Shown one piece after another: positions 1-52,267 of a stretch of 64,000 nt of DNA (positions within the stretch are counted from its first letter, which is position 1; each line of letters begins with the position of its first letter). This DNA is from Luscinia megarhynchos (taxonomy: Eukaryota; Chordata; Aves; Passeriformes; Turdidae). The stretch spans positions 25,326,330 to 25,390,329 of the forward strand of contig CM067566.1 in the NCBI GenBank assembly GCA_034336665.1, in the 5' to 3' direction. The notes below the pieces were generated by a model, which made no database searches, was not told where the DNA came from, and worked only from the letters and a program-made list of their open reading frames with translations. Position numbers and translations under genes: made by a program.

Positions 1-590
1 GCCGACAGAGCTGCCAGGACAGCCCTGCCAGAGGTTATCCCAAACTTTGCTCCTGCAGATCCCGGCTGGACCTGTTGTCGTCGGGTTCGGCCAACTCCTC
101 CCCGCTCCTTCCAGCGGCGCAGCAGCCCCGCTGATCTTCCGCGCTCGGTGCGAAAGCCGGGGCGGGGGCGCCGCTCGGCTCTCCGTGAGACGCCGACTAC
201 GAGCCTTGACTGCGGCTCACCTGCATCCCGCGCCGCTGAACGCGGCCGTCCCCGCGAGTTTGGACACAAGAGCGCTCCGGGACGAGCCCGTCGCGGCAGG
301 TAGGGCGTGGGCGGTCACTCGTCCCCGGCCGTCCGTCCCCCCGGGGACACGGCCCCGTCCCTGCCTGCGAGCCGCGGGTCCGCTCTCGCTACAACAGCTC
401 GGCGGGATCGGAGAGGGGGTCGCCCCCTCTCCCCTCGCCCGACGACCTGCCGCTCAGCCCCGCGGCGGCAGCGCAGGCAATTGCCCGCTGGGCCGGCCCG
501 CTCTCCCCGGGGGTCGCCGAGCCAGCGCCCACCCAGCCCCCGGTCCCCAGGCAGCCCCCGTGAGGAGGGGAGCGCCCCGAGGCTCCTTAC

Positions 591-665
591 CCGGCTGGCG
601 GAGAGGACCTGCCGGTAGCGCTCCTCCTCCGCGGGCAGGGCAGGGAACTGTTGCGTGGAGAGCAT
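591..665 (-). CDS. CORIN: CORIN, first coding exon (partial gene, continues off the left edge)
   Basis: Corin is a type II transmembrane serine protease that activates pro-atrial natriuretic peptide at the cell surface. Only the start of the short cytoplasmic tail is here. The exon encodes 25 residues beginning MLSTQQFPALPAEEERYRQ and ends exactly at a strong donor (CGG|GTAAGG, exon edge 591), in phase 0. The PAL..EER core resembles the start of human corin as I remember it (MKQSPALAPEER), and human exon 1 is also short. Support also comes from position: the exon sits in a CpG island just downstream of the NFXL1 3' end on the same strand, as in human. The ATG at 665 has A at -3. An in-frame upstream ATG at 710 would add 15 residues. 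Transmembrane, frizzled, LDL-receptor and protease exons lie outside the window. The call rests on a short match plus synteny, so it is moderate. Confidence 0.6.
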
Positions 666-1047
666 GCTCGGGCTGCTGCTGACCCCTCTCCACTTTGGCC
701 GCCCCCTCACCCTTCTCTACCTCGGCCTCCGACGAACTGCGCCCACCCGCCTCCCGCACAGACACACTTGCGGGGAGGGCTTCGCATTTTGTCTGCTCTG
801 CAGACTCCCCCTCCCCGCTCCTCCACCCAATAATAACAAACCTCCGCGAGAAAGAGCCACATCCCCACCCCTTTCGCACACAAGGCTCTACCCCTTGGGG
901 ACAAGCTGAGAGACAGCCCACTTGCTAATTTCGCCCTAAAGCCGTCCCCTAGGGAGGGCGGATGGAGTGGGCACAGCCTTTGCGCCCCCCCATCCGGTCA
1001 AGGGACGCCTCGTCACGCTGCGAAGTGCTTTAGAGGCAAGACAAGCC

Positions 1048-1054
1048 TGAGTCA
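1048..1054. promoter_or_regulatory. AP-1-like site TGAGTCA
   Basis: A perfect, near-palindromic AP-1 consensus lies inside the CpG island, about 380 bases upstream of the probable CORIN start codon. A 7-mer can occur by chance; its function is inferred only from position. Confidence 0.25.
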
Positions 1055-2159
1055 GAGATGATGCGGAGCTCGCCCCTCGCACCCCTTACCTTGGCTCGCC
1101 GGGGCTCCCCCGGCCCCGGGCCGCCCGGACGCCGCTTGCGGCTGAAGCGATCGGAGCCAGCCCGGCGCACGGGCCTGCCGGCGCTCTCGGCACACCCGGT
1201 CGGGGCGCAGAGTTCAGAGCGGGGCGTGCGCCAGACTGCCGGGTCCCTTCATTCATCCGCGGTTCCCGGCAGGACTTCCCTGCGCTTTATTTTACATTAC
1301 GGTGAAGCAGAGGCTTTCCTTCCCGCCCCGGAGAGTTTCGCGCCTGCAGGGACTGCAGCGCTTCCCTGTCGCAGCCCAGCCGCTAAGGCTCCAAAAGGCT
1401 GAAAGAGGCGCTGGCACCGCAGAAGCGGAGGGGAAGGAGCTCCAGCAGGAGGAACTCCCGGAGCCAACGACAGATTTCCCCAGCTCCTTCCCCGCAGGAA
1501 GGCTCCGGTCCCAGCCCCACGACAAACCTGCCGTGCCCCGTCCCTCCCCTGCGACCCGATCACCTCACCCCTTTTACCCGCGCCGGTCCTGGTCCTGACC
1601 GGCCCCGACGATCCGGAGCTGGAGGGACGTGCTGGGTGTTGCTTATCTATTGAAGCAAAATTCTTATGCCAAGAGACAAGTGCTGCCTGAAGCTGCAAAT
1701 GACAGAGCAAATGTCCTACCGCCGATGAGACACCAGCTTTTAAGACCTGGATTTGATCTATTTCTCCCCTTGCTCTGTATTTACATTCGAAGATATCAAG
1801 TCTGACTGAAGTCCTAGTCTCACCAATACTATCCAAGAATGATAAAGTCAACAAGACAAAAGGCAAAACAATGAGTACAAAATGGGCAGTGTGTGCTACC
1901 ACAATAGAAACAGTTCAGGACCCTTCCTGATGTCACAGATGTCACTGGCATTGCAGCTGGGTTCTGAGATGACATCTGTAAACCAGAAAGGCTCCCGGTT
2001 TTTATTGTGCATTATTTGGTGCTTCTGAAGTGCTGTCATTCAAAATGTGAATTAGAAAACACTCAAGAAAATGTGAACCACCACCTCTCCATGAACATTT
2101 TCCAGGCTTCCAGTCCTGTCACCACGCTTGACAATCAGTGACGGTGATACCCCTCATAA

Positions 2160-2222
2160 GTGTTTATATATTTTAAATATGTACATATTTATTTATTTAT
2201 TTTATAAATTATATAAATAATA
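2160..2222. repeat. AT-rich low-complexity tract with ATTTATTTATTT
   Basis: Nearly pure A/T run with about three overlapping ATTTA units on the plus strand. It looks like simple low-complexity DNA. No transcript on that strand is supported, so an AU-rich RNA stability element is not claimed. Confidence 0.6.
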
Positions 2223-5200
2223 AGTAAGATGAACACTTCTTAGCTTTTTTTCCCCCCAGTTTCTTTTCCTTACCTGAATTTCCATACGTTCAGATTTAGG
2301 TCCTGTTACTTTGTGTGCAAATGTTACGATGCAGGCAGTGCTCTCTATGCTTCTGGACTGCCAGTGAACTTAACAGGCTTCTGCTCATGGCAATTCAGTG
2401 CTGCACTTTTTACCCAACCAACCAAACCATCGCCATACCAGCCTCCAGCATGTGGAGGAAAACAGTGGTGGTTTTAAAACAATTGCACAAAAAATAGGAA
2501 AAGCATGGCAAGAGAGAGGCAGAACCGTTTATGCAAAATCATCATATTGCTTAATATAAAACAACAAATATTTTGTGCTATAATGGAGGAATCAAAACAT
2601 AATTTGTGATTTACTACAAATGAGAGATTAAGTAGCCCTGTCAAAAATTCTAATAACAGTAAATGAAAACTTGTATCTAAGAGGTGCAGTACATGACTCA
2701 GACTGCAAAGCCAGCTTGGCCTTGGCTGAGGATGGCTTCAGCTGGAGAACTGTGAATTCCAAAATCCAAGCCAGTCTTGACTCCTAATCTCATTTCCTCT
2801 AATCTCATTCATTTCCTCCAAAGTGGCTCTCGTAAACCACTTGAACTGGAGTTTCACAACAAGATTCAGCAGCACACAAGGAAAGCCTGAGTTCTGGTTT
2901 TGTTGGTGATTTTATGGAAATCACTGCATGAGCAACAATTATTTAGCTTAAATAATGCTTGGTTAAATCAAGCCACAGTTCCCTCAGAGGATGACTTATT
3001 TCTACACAGCTGCTGTTTAGCCTGTCTTACAGCTGAGTTTGATTAGTATCACAGCTCATATTCATACACTACCCATACCACAGACTTGTTTCCTGGTACC
3101 ATACCATATAGACTTCTTAATGCAGTGTTCCAATAATTCATTATCATCTAATCATCTTTCCATCTTTGTGGAAAACAGCATATCTCATTATATTATAATT
3201 AGTTTGACTTCATTTGATTTTTTCCCTAATTTTTACCTTGCATTTCTTTTCCTCGGAAATAAAAAACACTACAGGTTCTTAATTTTCTAATTCTTTAGAG
3301 CAACTGACCAATTTACTTGAATAAGGGCAGACATGAATACAAACATATTCATGAAGCAAGAAAAGGGAGCAACTGAAGTGGTCATAGATAACAACTGGTA
3401 ACAGAATCAAACCAAAGCAGAAGAGAGACATCCAAATTAAAATGAGGACAGAGTCACAAGCACACACCAGAAAGCAGCTGCCACAAACATGGCACTGAAA
3501 CACACTTCAGACCAAGCATCTCTGTGCTCTAACCTCACAACACATGAGCTCATCACTCAGAGAAACCTGGCACAGGGCAGATATGTTTTGGAGCCTGAGC
3601 TACTGCTGAGATTATAAACTCAGTTCACTGCTTTAGAGCCACAATCAAACATAGATGCTTTTATGAACAAATTTTGGTGCTATCTGCTTAGTAACATTTC
3701 CTTCTCTAGAAGTTAAGGTCAGCAGAAATGTCTAATAAATCAGCTATATTTCTCCCTGTGAGGCCAAATACAAAGTCCATTCCCATTTGTTTCATCTTAA
3801 TCGACTTCCCCAACCCATTCTCCAATTTCATCAGAGCAGTAACATGAAGGAACACAATTACATAATTCCAGCATTAATCTGAAAAGTAAGTTCTTACTTT
3901 TACTATCACTGCCAGAGAAGGGGTCAAAAAGCATACCTAAAACTTGGGTATGTCAGTCATCATAACCTGGGAAGTTTGCTGCTTCATGACACCAGTCCTT
4001 GAGAACAAACAATTTTTCAAGTTGGTTTTGATACTTTTATTGTCTGACTTGGTTTTTACATTAAATTAACACACACAATGGATTTGATATTGTTAGAGGG
4101 AAAAAACTTGCCCTAGGAGCTTCCAATCCCAAAACATACTGACCAGTTCTAAGAACCTTGGCTCAGTGGAAGGATAAAATTTTTACCACAATGCATTCAG
4201 AATCAAGAAAAGCCCCAAGTTTTTTCTTTCATTTTACACATAGTTAAATATTCTTCATGTTAAGTCATCATCAGGCTTCTATTGCTGCAATTTCCCTTCA
4301 ACAGCAGGTCAGATTATATAATTTAACATATATTGATCAATATGCATTTTTTGTAAGCTGTTAACATTCAAAATATTTGCTCGTTACATTATTTAACAGT
4401 ACATAACAAATTGCTGCGAAACCCTACCTTTAGTTCAAAATTTCTAAAATTACCATCTTTCATTAATATTGAATATAAGGTGATTTTATCTGTACCTTTT
4501 ACTTCAAAGGTTGTTGACAACATGCAGCTCCAACCAAAGAAAGGAAAAATATTAACTATAAAAATATTTTAAAGAAACAAAAAAACCCTAGTGATTTATT
4601 AAACTGCAGATTGCTCGAACCCCCACACTTTTTTCTATGCCAAGAAATAAATATCTGGTTCAGCAGGCAGACCAACAGAGTGCAAATGACTCAGATGGTT
4701 GGATAAGATATACAGAACTATTTTGAATAAAATTTCAAAAATAGGTATGCCTTGCATATGCAAGGTTCAGAAGAGATACAAATCCTTTAAGAAAGGGAAT
4801 ATGCCCACTCACACATACCTTTGTATGAACAGAATGAATTTGTATAGTAAAAAGCATGGCAATCTTTAATGAAGATGATCAATGACAAGCCTTTTCCTCT
4901 CCAGTATTTCCCACAAATATGCAGAAAAGAATACTAAGAACTTCTTCAAATATATAACAAGTGCAGTTAATTAGTATAACTCGTTAAGAGAGGTTTCTTC
5001 TCTTTGCTGTAGAAGCAGGGATAAACTTTGCATTTGACTTATTGTAAAGCTAGCAGTAAATAGAAAAATTAGTGATAGTCATGCAAGATACAAGCTATTT
5101 CTACAATGTTCTCATTCATGTTGATTTCTATATTTCAGCCAGAAAGGTGTGTTTTTGTACTTTTGGACAACCCATGACATTTTACTTCATCTGAACAAAA

Positions 5201-5660
5201 ATATCTCTCCTTTTCCTTTAGTGACAGAAGAGTTACTGACATATGCACTCACACAATAGCATCACCTCACTCTGTTAAAGAAAACATACTTATATCTGGA
5301 ATTATCTTCTAGGAGTTAATATGATAGAAAAAAGTTAAAGCAATAATATGAATCATTGTTTACTTTTTATACTAGAAAATAAGAAATTAAATGGAGATGC
5401 AACTTTGCATAGTGTAATTTCAATTAATTCTACAACTTTGAATACTAATGGTCTGACACATAACTAATATGCATATCTAAAACATCAATTTAAAAAAAAT
5501 TACTACTAAATAGCATCAATCCATGCTAAATATTGACAAGTTTTCCCCACCTTTCTCCTCATTCATGAAACTTCTGTGAAAAATTGAAAAGAAACTAATT
5601 TTATCTCCGTTTTCTTAATCTATGTAATCAAAAGCTTCTGCCTTTTTCCAGCTTTTCTAT

Positions 5661-5666
5661 TTTATT
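5661..5666 (-). terminator. Candidate NFXL1 polyadenylation signal AATAAA
   Basis: TTTATT on the plus strand gives AATAAA in the NFXL1 sense, about 1.4 kb past the stop codon. It is the first canonical hexamer I found downstream. Use is unproven; ATTAAA-type variants or later copies are equally possible. Confidence 0.25.
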
Positions 5667-7080
5667 TTCTTGCTGGTGAATCAGAATTGCAATTGGATAT
5701 ATGTTCAAATTAATACTGGGTCCCTTTACAAATAAGTTAAAATCAATCAAAAGAGCTTTCAAGCAAACAGCAACATTTTCTACTAACTTATACAAATGGT
5801 CCCACTGCTTTTGCAGGATTTGTGATGAAAACATATGCCTGAATTACAAGGGCATAATACTAATACCCATTAGCTATGCACCACTTTTTTGCAGGAGCTT
5901 GTAATCACTTTTCAGTAACCTGCAATGCTCAAGTATCAGCAAAAAGTTTCTAGCAGAGGTTTAAAAATTCAGTTTTCTGATTTCCCCATTCCTGAATTTA
6001 ACTTGCAGTCTCTCATCTGAGACTACATAGTTTCTCTGATAATCCCGAAGCTAGATAAAAACCTTCCAGTTCTGCCAACCAATACTGATACCTTGCTTTA
6101 GGTTATTCAAAACTGCCAGTAAGAAAATATTTAAACATTTAGAAGTTTAGCTACATGGTTTAAGTGTGACTACTAAGCACCATCCAGATGGCTTCAGAAC
6201 ATCATATAACTGTATCATTACACTATCCAATTACAATTTTGCACACCTATGCAAACTATCCAACTCTGTCATTTATCCATACAAATAGTCAATTGATACT
6301 CATATTAATTTCAAATTATTTTTCTGCTGTTGGGCAATTGGGGCAACAGTGAGAATGCACCCCTCTTCCCTGAAATTTCTTGACATCCATGTTCAACATG
6401 TGTCCACTGTATCTGTCCACTAAAGGAACTTCAATTTTGAGGAAACAAGGGTGGGATGGAGTGAGGTAAAACAACAAAAAAGAAAACCCCACAGACTGTA
6501 AGGGGGAGGGCACTGCTTTGTTTGTAATATAGCTGAATTGAAAGACAGTTCATATTTCCTTTATCTGAACAAAGCTCTGAATAAGACCCCAGAATATTCA
6601 AGCCTAAGTGACCCAAGGTTCCCTGTTAGTTGTCATAATTAAAACTGGCGTGAAGCACAGAAACTATTGTGTGATGCAACATAAAGATTAGCATAAGAAC
6701 ACTAACCTTCAATAAATCACTAAGCTGATTTTACAGGAAACATATTCAATAAAGCATTTTACACTAAGCTATTCTTAATATTATGAAATGGAGACAAGGA
6801 AAAATAACATTACTAATAGAAGAGATGTTAAATCTCAGTCGAAACTATCAGCACTTCAGTGTAGACTAGAATCTACTATTACTTTCAGTGTCTGAGTTCA
6901 GTTTTGTGCTGTGTATGTAATAACACAAAAAGCGACATTTTTTCCCTCCTCTGCATTTTTCTTAGCAAATAGTACACATACATAATCTATGCTTATTAAG
7001 TTCTGTTACACACAGACTAACATTCTAGGAATAATAGCTACCTAAAGTCCAACTGAGGTATATTAGTTATTGAGTTGTTT

Positions 7081-47765
<40,685 letters not shown>

Positions 47766-47925
47766 TTGTGCCTCGCCAGAGAGCGAAGGACGGCAGCGAG
47801 ACCGGTCCCTCCGCCTCTCCCCGCGGGCACAGCCGCCCGGAGAGCGCTCCGCCCGGCCCAGCCCGGCCCGGCCGCTCCGCCCGGCGGTGGAGGCGGCGGG
47901 GCCACCGGCCCTCCCGCGCAGCGCG

Positions 47926-47940
47926 ACTACAGCTCCCGGC
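47926..47940. promoter_or_regulatory. ZNF143-type (SBS) motif ACTACAGCTCCCGGC
   Basis: Differs only slightly from the ACTACAATTCCCAGC-type motif bound by ZNF143/STAF and common at CpG-island promoters. It sits about 160 bases upstream of the NFXL1 start codon, where such sites usually lie near the start of transcription. Binding is inferred. Confidence 0.5.
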
Positions 47941-48069
47941 GCTCCCCGCGCGAAGGGCGGGCCGGCCCGGGCACCGCCTCAGCCGGCCGGGGCCCGCCGC
48001 CGGGGCCGCGGCCGTTCCCTCGGGCGCCGTGTTCCGGCCAGGAAAGGGTGTTGGGTCACCCCGTCCGTG

Positions 48070-48392
48070 CTTAACCCAGCGCTGCCACGTCCACCACTGA
48101 ACCCTTGACGTGCCACATCTGTGCGGCTTTTAAATACCTCAAGGGATGGTGGCTCCGCCACTTCCCTGGGCAGCCTGTTCCAGTGCGTGACAACCGTTTC
48201 GGTTGGATTTTTTCCTAGTGACTAGGAAACCTAGTTACTAATGTAACTAATCTGAACTAATCTAACCTCTCCTGGCGCCACTCGGGATCATTTCCTCTCG
48301 TCCTGTCTCTTGTTGCTTAGGAGAAGACTCGCCTCCCTTCAGGTGGTTTTGTTAGCAATAAGATCCCCTTGAGCCTCCTTCCCTCCAGAATT
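48070..48392 (-). mobile_element. CR1 LINE fragment, minus orientation
   Basis: Contains TAACCCAGCGCTGCCACGTC, CTTCCCTGGGCAGCCTGTTC and GATCATTTCCTCTCGTCCTG, all standard CR1 3'-region blocks. Truncated at both ends, with a locally rearranged CTAGTGACTAG/CTAGTTAC segment near 48216-48265. It borders the NFXL1 CpG island. Confidence 0.85.
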
Positions 48393-50849
48393 AATTTCTG
48401 GCAGCTGCTCCTGCGGCATGAGGCTCTTGCAGGCTTTTTCTTCATAGCTTCTATAATTTCATAGCTCCTATAACTTCACAGCTCCTGGGAGTATGAGAGA
48501 TAAAACCCACCCCAAAGCCTCTTTAGAAACTTCGCTGAAGTACATCCAGAAAGATTCAGTGCACAGAAACATATTGAGGAACTTGTGCGCCTTTTTCTGA
48601 CAAATAAAGGCAGTTTGAAATAATTTTAATTTTGTTGACATTTCCTTATAGCACTTACATTATGTCGTGTGCCAGGAGGAAACTTTGCATTTAGCCTTTT
48701 TTCAGCAAATACCTTCTCATAAAAGTTGTTATAGAAGATTTCCAGCCATAACTAGTCTGAGAATAGTAAGCAAACCACGGAGATAAGTTCTGTTTTTCTG
48801 TTTTATTTTTATGTAGTTTTTAAATCAAAGAGTTTTTATTCTCAAGAAAGAGGCAGCTAGTGAATACAATTCATGTCTTAGACTGAAGGATCAATACCAA
48901 AAAAAAATTGTTAACAATAGGTATCTGTCTTTTTTTTTATTAAAACTTCACATCACACATTTATCTAATAAAAAGTCTTAAGCACTTCAACAAAGGAGAA
49001 AAGTGCCTAGTAGCCATATAGGATAGGTTGCTGCTGGTGTACAGATTGCAAATTATATTCAAGACCTGAGCTGGAAGAATACTGATTGCAAAGTCCAACA
49101 CTGACTGCATAGCTAAATACTAGAATAATTCTTGTTCCTGTGTAAAGGGATAGAATCTTTACAGACAGGATGGCACACCCTTTCCTCTTATCAGCTAATT
49201 AAACCATTTAGCATTCAAAGCACAGGATCAACAGGGCATGAACAGCCATTTTGTATTTATATTTACCCTTGGTTTTCCATATATATCCTGTGCATTAAGT
49301 ACTTCAGAAAATTTCATCCTTGCAGTAAATCAGGAGTTATTTCTAGATCTCTGGCATTCTGGAAAGCATCAACATTACAAAAAATAAAACAGCCAGAAAG
49401 CAATGCCCTTCATAAAATACCCAATTTATATTATTTCCATTTCATTAAGGAGAGAATGCAAGTGTAGAGATGTTATTGACAGTAACATGTACATAAGTAT
49501 TTCTTAAGATTGGCAGTCCGGTTGCTCAGGATAATCAAATTTCCCTAAAAAGAGAATTATCCATTATTATTATCCCTCTCTTCACTCCCTTTTATCAAAC
49601 TTAAAGTTACATCCCTATGATCAAATTCTACTGAAAATACCCAGCTGCAAATATTCAGGTGAGACCATAACTGAGCAAACCATTTTTTTGCCAATAAAAA
49701 AAAGGCATAAATTAGGGGAAAATCCAAGAAAATAATGCATCTTAAAGCAGTTGGAAATGGATCTAACATATGAATCTATAGATTTGACTATATCAGAAGT
49801 AGTTGTAAAGAAAGAAATCCTCTATCAGTGGGATAAAACCAGCCTCTTTAGTCATATTCTTCCCCCAAAAGCATCTACAGAAGATGCTGTAGGAGGAATA
49901 TTTGGCCTGTTGCTGCCATGTCTTCCCCTTACACTCCACCAGCACAAATAAGTGTTACATTAGGGACATAAACATTTTTAATTACAAATATTCAAAATTT
50001 GGTAGTCTGTGTTCTGCAGCCACATCATTACATGAAACAGAACAATCTTTAATGCATACTTTATTTGTATATTATTTGTATATTTGTATATTATATTTTT
50101 ATTATTGTGAAAAAGAACACTAGAGTGTGAGCCATCCATAGCTTTCATATTGCTGCTTGCAAAAAATTGTATTTTCTCCTCTCTGTATTCCAGCCTTTAC
50201 ATATATTATCCTGAAAAAAGGACTATTCCAAACTGCCCACTTATATTTCAAGGAATCAGCCAAGGTGTACCCAAGAAGTAATAATATTTTCCAAATCTTA
50301 CAGCCTTCAGTACCATCATCTACATTGTAGATATATCTAATACTTGTTATAATATCTCATACTTAATTAATTTGATGTTAATCAATAGATATTAAAATGT
50401 GCTCACAAATTATATGTAAAGGTTATATATATAACAAGTATACACAAATTTAATATAAAGGTTAATTACTTCAAATAATATAATTGTTGCCAAAGCTTTC
50501 CTTCTTTCCATAAGCAGACACAAAGAAATTATTTTAAAGCAATCAGCAAAACTTCCAATATTTGCTGTATGACAGTGAATGTGCATCTGCCATAGAGCAG
50601 TGTCCAGAGAGTACAAAATGCATCAGCAGATAATACCACCTGTTTGTGCAGGAGCAAAGTGTTTTCTTCCATTCCCATTCTCGATTCTTCCTTTTCTGAC
50701 CCCAAAACTGCCAAATATGTGCTGCTTGTGGGAGATTAGTGACATTGTCTTGACAAATAAAATAGTCAGGTACTACAAAGATTAGAAATTGAGGTATTCA
50801 ACCCCAGTCAGTACTTGACCCTCAGTCTCATTGGCAACTTCCTTTGTTT
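48393..50849 (-). other. Intergenic DNA and presumed CNGA1 3' UTR
   Basis: AT-rich, with no supported reading frame. The part nearest 50849 is expected to be CNGA1 3' UTR; where it ends cannot be seen directly. Simple TTTGTATATTA-type AT repeats occur at about 50060-50105. Confidence 0.55.
50060..50103 (-). terminator. Candidate CNGA1 polyadenylation signals
   Basis: Two TTTATT copies (50060-50065 and 50098-50103) give AATAAA in the CNGA1 sense, about 750-790 bases past the stop. A further AATAAA overlaps the stop codon itself (50849-50854) and is less likely to be used. None is proven. Confidence 0.3.
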
Positions 50850-52267
50850 TTATTCTGCTTTTGACAATCCAGGTTTATCTGTGGATGGATCTGCTTCTTC
50901 TAAGTCTGCAAACTCTTCCTCCATAATTGGCTTCAGTATTTTCTCTACTTGTGTAAGTCTTTTTTTCATTTTCTGTTGTGCACCTTCATACTCAGCCAAC
51001 AACCTGGCAAACTTTGTTTGTAACCTGTCCATAGCACGTTCCATGTAGGCGACCTTCTCTTCCAGATCTTTAGGATCACTTCCTAAGTTTGCAATTTCAA
51101 TGTCCAGCAACCCATCTTTCATTAGGATTTGCTTGCCTTTTTCTTCCAGCATGGCCTTTGCATCTGGATACTCTGTTAAAGCCTCCATGAGATCATCTTT
51201 AGACAGACAAAACAAGTCTGAGTATCCAATACTTTTAATATTGGCTGTTCTTCGATTGCCAGCTTTGCTACCCTTGATATTAAGAATGCTGATTTCTCCA
51301 AAGTAGCTGCCATCACTTAGGACCACAAATTGGGTAATTCCATCATCAGCAACCACTGCCAGCTTGCCTTCTTTGATAATGTACATCTCTCGTCCGATAT
51401 CTCCTTTTCTGCAAATATAATCTCCAGGACTGTATACTTGGGGCTGGAGTTTCAAAACCAGTTCAACCAGCAGACCAGCTTCACAGTCTGCAAAAATCCG
51501 AACTTTTTTCAGTGTTTCCAGGTGAACATTGATTGCAATCTCTGCTCTTAGTTTATCTGGCAGATACTTCAAGACTTCTCTTTCATCCACAGCCTTTTTG
51601 TTTGTCCACAGGTAGTCAAACCACTTTATAACTCTTTTTTCCATGTCCTTACTCACATTCCGAAAGTGCATATACTGCTTGATAGCATCAATCCTCGCTT
51701 GAAACTCTGCCCTGGCAGCATTCATGTTGGAGATCATTGAGCCCACATTACCAACAATGGTAGCAAAGATCAGTACTCCAACCAAGAAATCAATGACCAC
51801 AAAGAAATACTCAGAATCTCTCACAGGAGGGGGGGTTTCACCGATAGTAGTCAGGGTCAGTGTTGACCAGTAGAGACTGTAGACGTATTTTCTAGTCAGG
51901 CGTGCAAATTCAGGATCTGAGGTGTTGGGGTAGACCCATGTGTCAGCCCCAAATCCAATGGCTTTTGAGATTGAGTAGTACACACAGGCGTTCCAGTGAA
52001 TAATAATCACAATGTACATGACAAGGTTAGAGATCCTGAAGATATTTGGGTAGTTTGTTCTTGTTTCTGTTCTCTGGAAGAATTCAAACATCCGAGCTAC
52101 TCTGAGTAGTCTGTTTATTCTTAATTCTGGGTAATTCAATCCTAACTTAAAATATAAGAGATCAGTTGGTATGATTGACAGAAAATCTAGTTTGAATTGA
52201 AAAGATTTCTTGTATTTCTCTCGTAGCTTGTGTTCTTCTTTCACCAGAAGACCTTGTTCCAGGTAAC
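50850..52267 (-). CDS. CNGA1: CNGA1 coding exon 7 (last, about three quarters of the protein)
   Basis: Encodes residues 175-646 and the TAA stop (50850-50852). It carries S3-S6, the pore, the C-linker, the binding domain and the leucine-zipper-like tail. A single large 3' exon is typical of CNGA genes. The first codon is a Gly split with exon 6, followed by [12 protein letters not shown]. Acceptor TTTTAG at 52268. Confidence 0.97.

Larger units (their letters stand above)
60..1640. promoter_or_regulatory. CpG island at the presumed CORIN promoter
   Basis: This stretch is very GC-rich and full of CpG, in sharp contrast to the AT-rich DNA from about 1650 onward. It surrounds the probable CORIN first exon at 591-665, so on the minus strand the likely transcription start lies somewhere between about 670 and 1100. 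A perfect AP-1-type heptamer TGAGTCA is at 1048-1054. I see no convincing TATA box. Long reading frames on both strands here are expected from high GC and are not called as genes. The exact start site is not visible. Confidence 0.75.
1641..7080. other. Intergenic region between CORIN and NFXL1, including the presumed NFXL1 3' UTR
   Basis: AT-rich DNA without a supported reading frame. It holds an ATTTA-rich low-complexity tract near 2160-2222 and no obvious interspersed repeat. Reading NFXL1 downstream of its stop at 7081, I see no AATAAA (TTTATT on the plus strand) until 5661-5666, with further copies at 4595-4600 and 4036-4041. Either the 3' UTR is at least 1.4 kb long or a variant signal is used. 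The boundary between UTR and intergenic DNA cannot be placed from sequence alone. Confidence 0.6.

Noticed and set aside
1297..1902. 201-codon open frame on the minus strand with a hydrophobic start
   Set aside because: It straddles the CpG-island edge, has no recognisable domain, and its composition follows local GC rather than coding use. The hydrophobic start comes from AT-rich sequence.
2160..2222. AU-rich RNA stability element
   Set aside because: ATTTA units are on the plus strand, where no transcript is supported; on the NFXL1/CORIN strand the sequence reads AAATAAAT.
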